NCBI GenBank assembly: GCA_964393335.1
Contig: CAYMTN010000224.1
Location: 1-8,736, forward strand
Direction of reading: 5' to 3'
Source: CAYMTN01 sp964393335
GTDB taxonomy: Bacteria; Chloroflexota; Anaerolineae; Aggregatilineales; Aggregatilineaceae
Length of the DNA: 8,736 nt
Shown here: one piece after another, positions 6,613 to 8,736 of the stretch
How positions within the stretch are numbered: the first letter of the stretch is position 1
Layout: each line of letters opens with the position of its first letter
Position numbers and translations under genes: made by a program
Notes under the pieces: model-generated
What the model was told of the DNA's origin: nothing
The model's input: only the letters and a program-made list of their open reading frames with translations
Database searches by the model: none

Positions 6613-6640
6613 AACATGGCGGCAGGCGTCTCACCATGTT
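6613..6640. repeat. Inverted repeat in the leader just before the LacI gene
   Basis: Perfect 7-bp arms AACATGG (6613-6619) and CCATGTT (6634-6640) enclose 14 bp and end 24 bp before the start codon. It reuses the CATGG element of the upstream cluster. It could be a second operator for looping repression, or an RNA stem near the ribosome site. Confidence 0.35.
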
Positions 6641-6664
6641 GGGTAATTTACTAACGAGGGGAAA

Positions 6665-7666
6665 ATGTCCACTATTCGGGATGTGGCCCGACGTGCAGGT
6701 GTAGCCCCAATCACAGTATCGAGAGTGATCAACAATTCAGGTTACGTTAGCGAAAAAACACGCCAGCGGGTTGAGAAAGCTATTGCTGAACTGAAGTATG
6801 TCCCCAACGCGCTTGCCCAAGGACTCCGGTTCAACAAAACCTATGTGATAGCGCTCGTCCTATCGGACGTTACGAATCCATTTTGGACCACAGTGGTACG
6901 TGGGACTGAAGACGCAGCAAGCGAAGAAAACTACAGCGTCGTCTTGTGCAATACCGACGAGGATGTCGCCAAACAAGACAAATACGTGCAACTGCTCCTC
7001 CGGAGACAGGTGGATGGGTTCCTCCTGGTCCCAGCCTCCGATACGATCGACACGATCAGATTCATCCAACAGCAAAGAGTATCGCTGGTTATTCTGGACC
7101 GACAGCTTCCTGGCGTTTCGGCGGATGTCGTTCGCGGCGATTCGGAAGGCGGTGCTTATGAGCTTACGCGCTACTTGACCGATTTGGGGCATCGGCGTAT
7201 TGCCATTCTGTCAGGTCCTGAAACAACGTCAACAAGCACCCAACGGGTAGCGGGATACAAAAAGGCGCTGGAAGATGCCCATCTGAACGTAGATTCGGAG
7301 TTGATAAGCTACGGCAGGTTTTACCAAGAGAGTGGTTATGAACGGACCAAGCAACTCCTGGCTCTTGCCCAACGTCCCACTGCGTTATTTGCAGGCAATA
7401 ATTTCATCGCCATCGGCATGATGAAGGCCCTCTATGAATCCGGCCTGCGGATTCCCGAGGATATGTCGGTAGTTGGATTTGATGATCTTCCCTCCGGCCT
7501 GCTGGTCCAACCGTTCCTGACCGTGGCCGCTCAGCCCGCCTACGAAATGGGCTATCGAGCAACGAAGTTATTGCTGGAACGTATCGCGAACCCCGGAGAA
7601 TCTTCGTGCCAGGAGATCGTACTCCCCACACAATTGGTTATGCGTCAATCCTGTCGATCCATTTAG
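6665..7666 (+). CDS. LacI/GalR-family transcriptional regulator
   Basis: A complete 333-residue LacI-family repressor of normal length. The N-terminal helix-turn-helix (3-22, TIRDVARRAGVAPITVSRVI) and the hinge (about 45-56, YVPNALAQGLR, with Gln where Arg is common in the ARSL-type hinge) bind DNA. Residues about 60-333 form the periplasmic-binding-protein-like sensor domain, with the typical IALVLSDVTNPFW, DGFLLVPAS, GHRRIAILSGP, ALFAGNN and VVGFDDLPSG stretches. Such proteins usually sense a sugar or sugar phosphate. GAGGGG (6656-6661) close before the ATG is the ribosome site. The GH43 gene on the same strand upstream makes a hemicellulose sugar the likeliest effector (inference). The gene converges on the URO-D-family gene with 36 bp between stops, and no clear terminator separates them. 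Palindromes at its promoter suggest autoregulation. Confidence 0.95.
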   Translation: MSTIRDVARRAGVAPITVSRVINNSGYVSEKTRQRVEKAIAELKYVPNALAQGLRFNKTYVIALVLSDVTNPFWTTVVRGTEDAASEENYSVVLCNTDEDVAKQDKYVQLLLRRQVDGFLLVPASDTIDTIRFIQQQRVSLVILDRQLPGVSADVVRGDSEGGAYELTRYLTDLGHRRIAILSGPETTSTSTQRVAGYKKALEDAHLNVDSELISYGRFYQESGYERTKQLLALAQRPTALFAGNNFIAIGMMKALYESGLRIPEDMSVVGFDDLPSGLLVQPFLTVAAQPAYEMGYRATKLLLERIANPGESSCQEIVLPTQLVMRQSCRSI

Positions 7667-7702
7667 TGTTTCCCGCCAATGTCATACTTACGGCAAGATC
7701 CT

Positions 7703-8736
7703 TCAGTGAGTGGGTCTCCGGGTGTCGTCTGTCGCCTGACACGCATCATGCATAAGGCGTTCCGGTGCTTCGCAAAACGCTTTGAAGACCTCATCGGTGA
7801 CATCACCTGGCACTTCGCAGCCAGCACTCAACATGTAACGAGTGCCCATCGCTATCTGGATGCACTCTAAAGCTCGTACCTGGCATACCTCTGGTTCGGT
7901 CTGGAGCATATCAGCGACCGGGTCGAGATTGCCCTTGAAACAAACTTGTGCTCCGGCGTAAGCGCGTCGAGCTGTGGCTAAATCCACCAGGTGGTCGACA
8001 TTGAACAGGTCGGCTTGCGAGTGCACCATATCATCCAGGATGTGTGTTGTGTTACCACATATATGAAGCTTAACCATTCCGCCTGCTTCATGCACCGCAG
8101 CGCAAACTCTCTGTTCATAGGGTAAGGCGAACGCCCGGTACAGAGTCGGTGATAGTAAGGAGGCAGCAGCGTCACCAGCCCCTATCATGGGCGTTCCGAC
8201 CTCAAGTTGTGCAAGGCAAAAGTCGATCACTATATTGGTTAGATACTCAAGAAGTTGGTGCGCCAGGAGGGGATCGTCGTAGAGCATCACCATGAACTGG
8301 GATACGCCACACACCGAGCAGGCCTCAGCAAAGGGCATATCTACCCACCCTAACACAAGACATTCGTTACCCACAGCCCTAACCATCTCCTGCGTGGCGC
8401 GGACGCGGTCGTTCATACGCGTTTTAGGATCGGATGGATCGGGGTGCGCCAGCCTATTCAAATCACCTCTACCAGCTACCAGGGGAGAAGCCGCAAACGG
8501 GGTCTGATTTTCCGGAAAAACCATGTCGGCACCCAGATCGGCAGTGATCCGAAACGCATCGCTGCAAGCAGTGATCGCATCAATGCCGAATGTGTTCCTG
8601 ATATTGATCTGAGCTTCGGCCAAAACATGCCCATTGGTGGCAAATTCCCGATACGTTACCCCCAATCGTTTCTGGGCGAAGAACATCAAGAGAGGAAAAA
8701 CGGGCACCCGGTCTGCCGGCTCTCCGGAAATAACCG
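7703..8736 (-). CDS. URO-D-family protein, probable cobalamin-linked methyltransferase type (5' end outside window)
   Basis: About 344 codons of a uroporphyrinogen decarboxylase-fold protein. The frame remains open to the right edge (upstream residues VISGEPADRVPVFPLLM), so the true start is beyond 8736 and the GTG at 8707 is internal. The N-terminal part resembles the GKxPDRVPVFP opening of MtaA/CmuA-like members and lacks the RQAGR motif of HemE, so it is not the heme-pathway decarboxylase. The zinc-site pattern of methylcobamide:thiol methyltransferases is visible: His-Ile-Cys-Gly (His codon 8063-8065, Cys codon 8057-8059) and a later Cys in LSAGCEVP (codon 7817-7819). Such proteins move methyl groups between corrinoid carriers and thiols; many homologues in sugar gene clusters remain uncharacterised. 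The C-terminal tail is short and polar. Convergent with the LacI gene. Family call is strong, methyltransferase role moderate. Confidence 0.88.
   Translation of the reverse strand, partial: VISGEPADRVPVFPLLMFFAQKRLGVTYREFATNGHVLAEAQINIRNTFGIDAITACSDAFRITADLGADMVFPENQTPFAASPLVAGRGDLNRLAHPDPSDPKTRMNDRVRATQEMVRAVGNECLVLGWVDMPFAEACSVCGVSQFMVMLYDDPLLAHQLLEYLTNIVIDFCLAQLEVGTPMIGAGDAAASLLSPTLYRAFALPYEQRVCAAVHEAGGMVKLHICGNTTHILDDMVHSQADLFNVDHLVDLATARRAYAGAQVCFKGNLDPVADMLQTEPEVCQVRALECIQIAMGTRYMLSAGCEVPGDVTDEVFKAFCEAPERLMHDACQATDDTRRPTH

Larger units (their letters stand above)
6165..6664. other. 500-bp intergenic region between GH43 and the LacI regulator
   Basis: The first 265 bp show no gene, terminator or repeat I can support; no intrinsic terminator is apparent after GH43. 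The second half holds a perfect AACCGACGGTT palindrome (6433-6443), a sigma-70-type promoter (6469-6497), a run of overlapping CCAT/ATGG palindromes (6491-6524) and an inverted repeat just before the LacI gene (6613-6640). Short open frames on both strands here lack ribosome sites and protein-like composition. Confidence 0.6.

Noticed and set aside
8705..8707. GTG as start codon of the URO-D gene
   Set aside because: The reading frame continues upstream with family-typical residues (GEPADRVPVFP) to the window edge, so this GTG is an internal valine.

Overview
The window reads as an ordinary chromosomal stretch from a free-living heterotrophic bacterium with moderately high G+C. By eye, the beta-glucosidase and TetR genes use more G/C in third codon positions than the MATE remnant, GH43, LacI and URO-D genes, so the segment may be a mosaic. 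Cytoplasmic GH3 and GH43 enzymes, LacI and TetR regulators and a URO-D-type methyltransferase-like protein would fit a Chloroflexota (Anaerolineae-like) genome or a plant-polymer-degrading Firmicute. No marker gene settles this, and the taxonomic guess is weak.

Layout. 111-161 is a long inverted repeat followed (minus strand) by a T-rich run, the probable terminator of the minus-strand GH3 beta-glucosidase gene (182-2407). Upstream on the same strand is the C-terminal half of a MATE transporter (2518-3285). It is joined abruptly to the first 45 codons of an aminoglycoside-phosphotransferase-like gene (3267-3404), so two genes were broken at one junction. Next is an intact TetR-family regulator (3505-4185, minus). 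Its promoter has near-consensus boxes, sits under a 19-bp palindrome and appears to give a leaderless mRNA. The 476-bp gap 4186-4661 holds that promoter plus an extended -10 element, a strong Shine-Dalgarno with tiny ORFs and small alternative hairpins upstream of a plus-strand GH43 gene (4662-6164). The 500-bp gap 6165-6664 carries a recognisable promoter overlapped by a cluster of CCAT/ATGG palindromes and leads to a LacI-family regulator (6665-7666, plus). A convergent URO-D-family gene (7703 to the right edge, minus) is cut by the window end.

How it fits together. GH43 (beta-xylosidase/arabinofuranosidase type) and GH3 (beta-glucosidase/xylosidase type) both lack signal peptides and would finish digestion of imported oligosaccharides from plant hemicellulose. 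The LacI regulator downstream of GH43 is the natural candidate for sugar-responsive control. No transporter for such oligosaccharides is in the window. The TetR gene was probably linked to the broken phosphotransferase or transporter.

I found no CRISPR array, tRNA, rRNA, insertion sequence or clearly new multi-gene system. The points most worth a second look are the APH/MATE junction, the leaderless TetR promoter with its operator, and the palindrome cluster at the lacI-type promoter.
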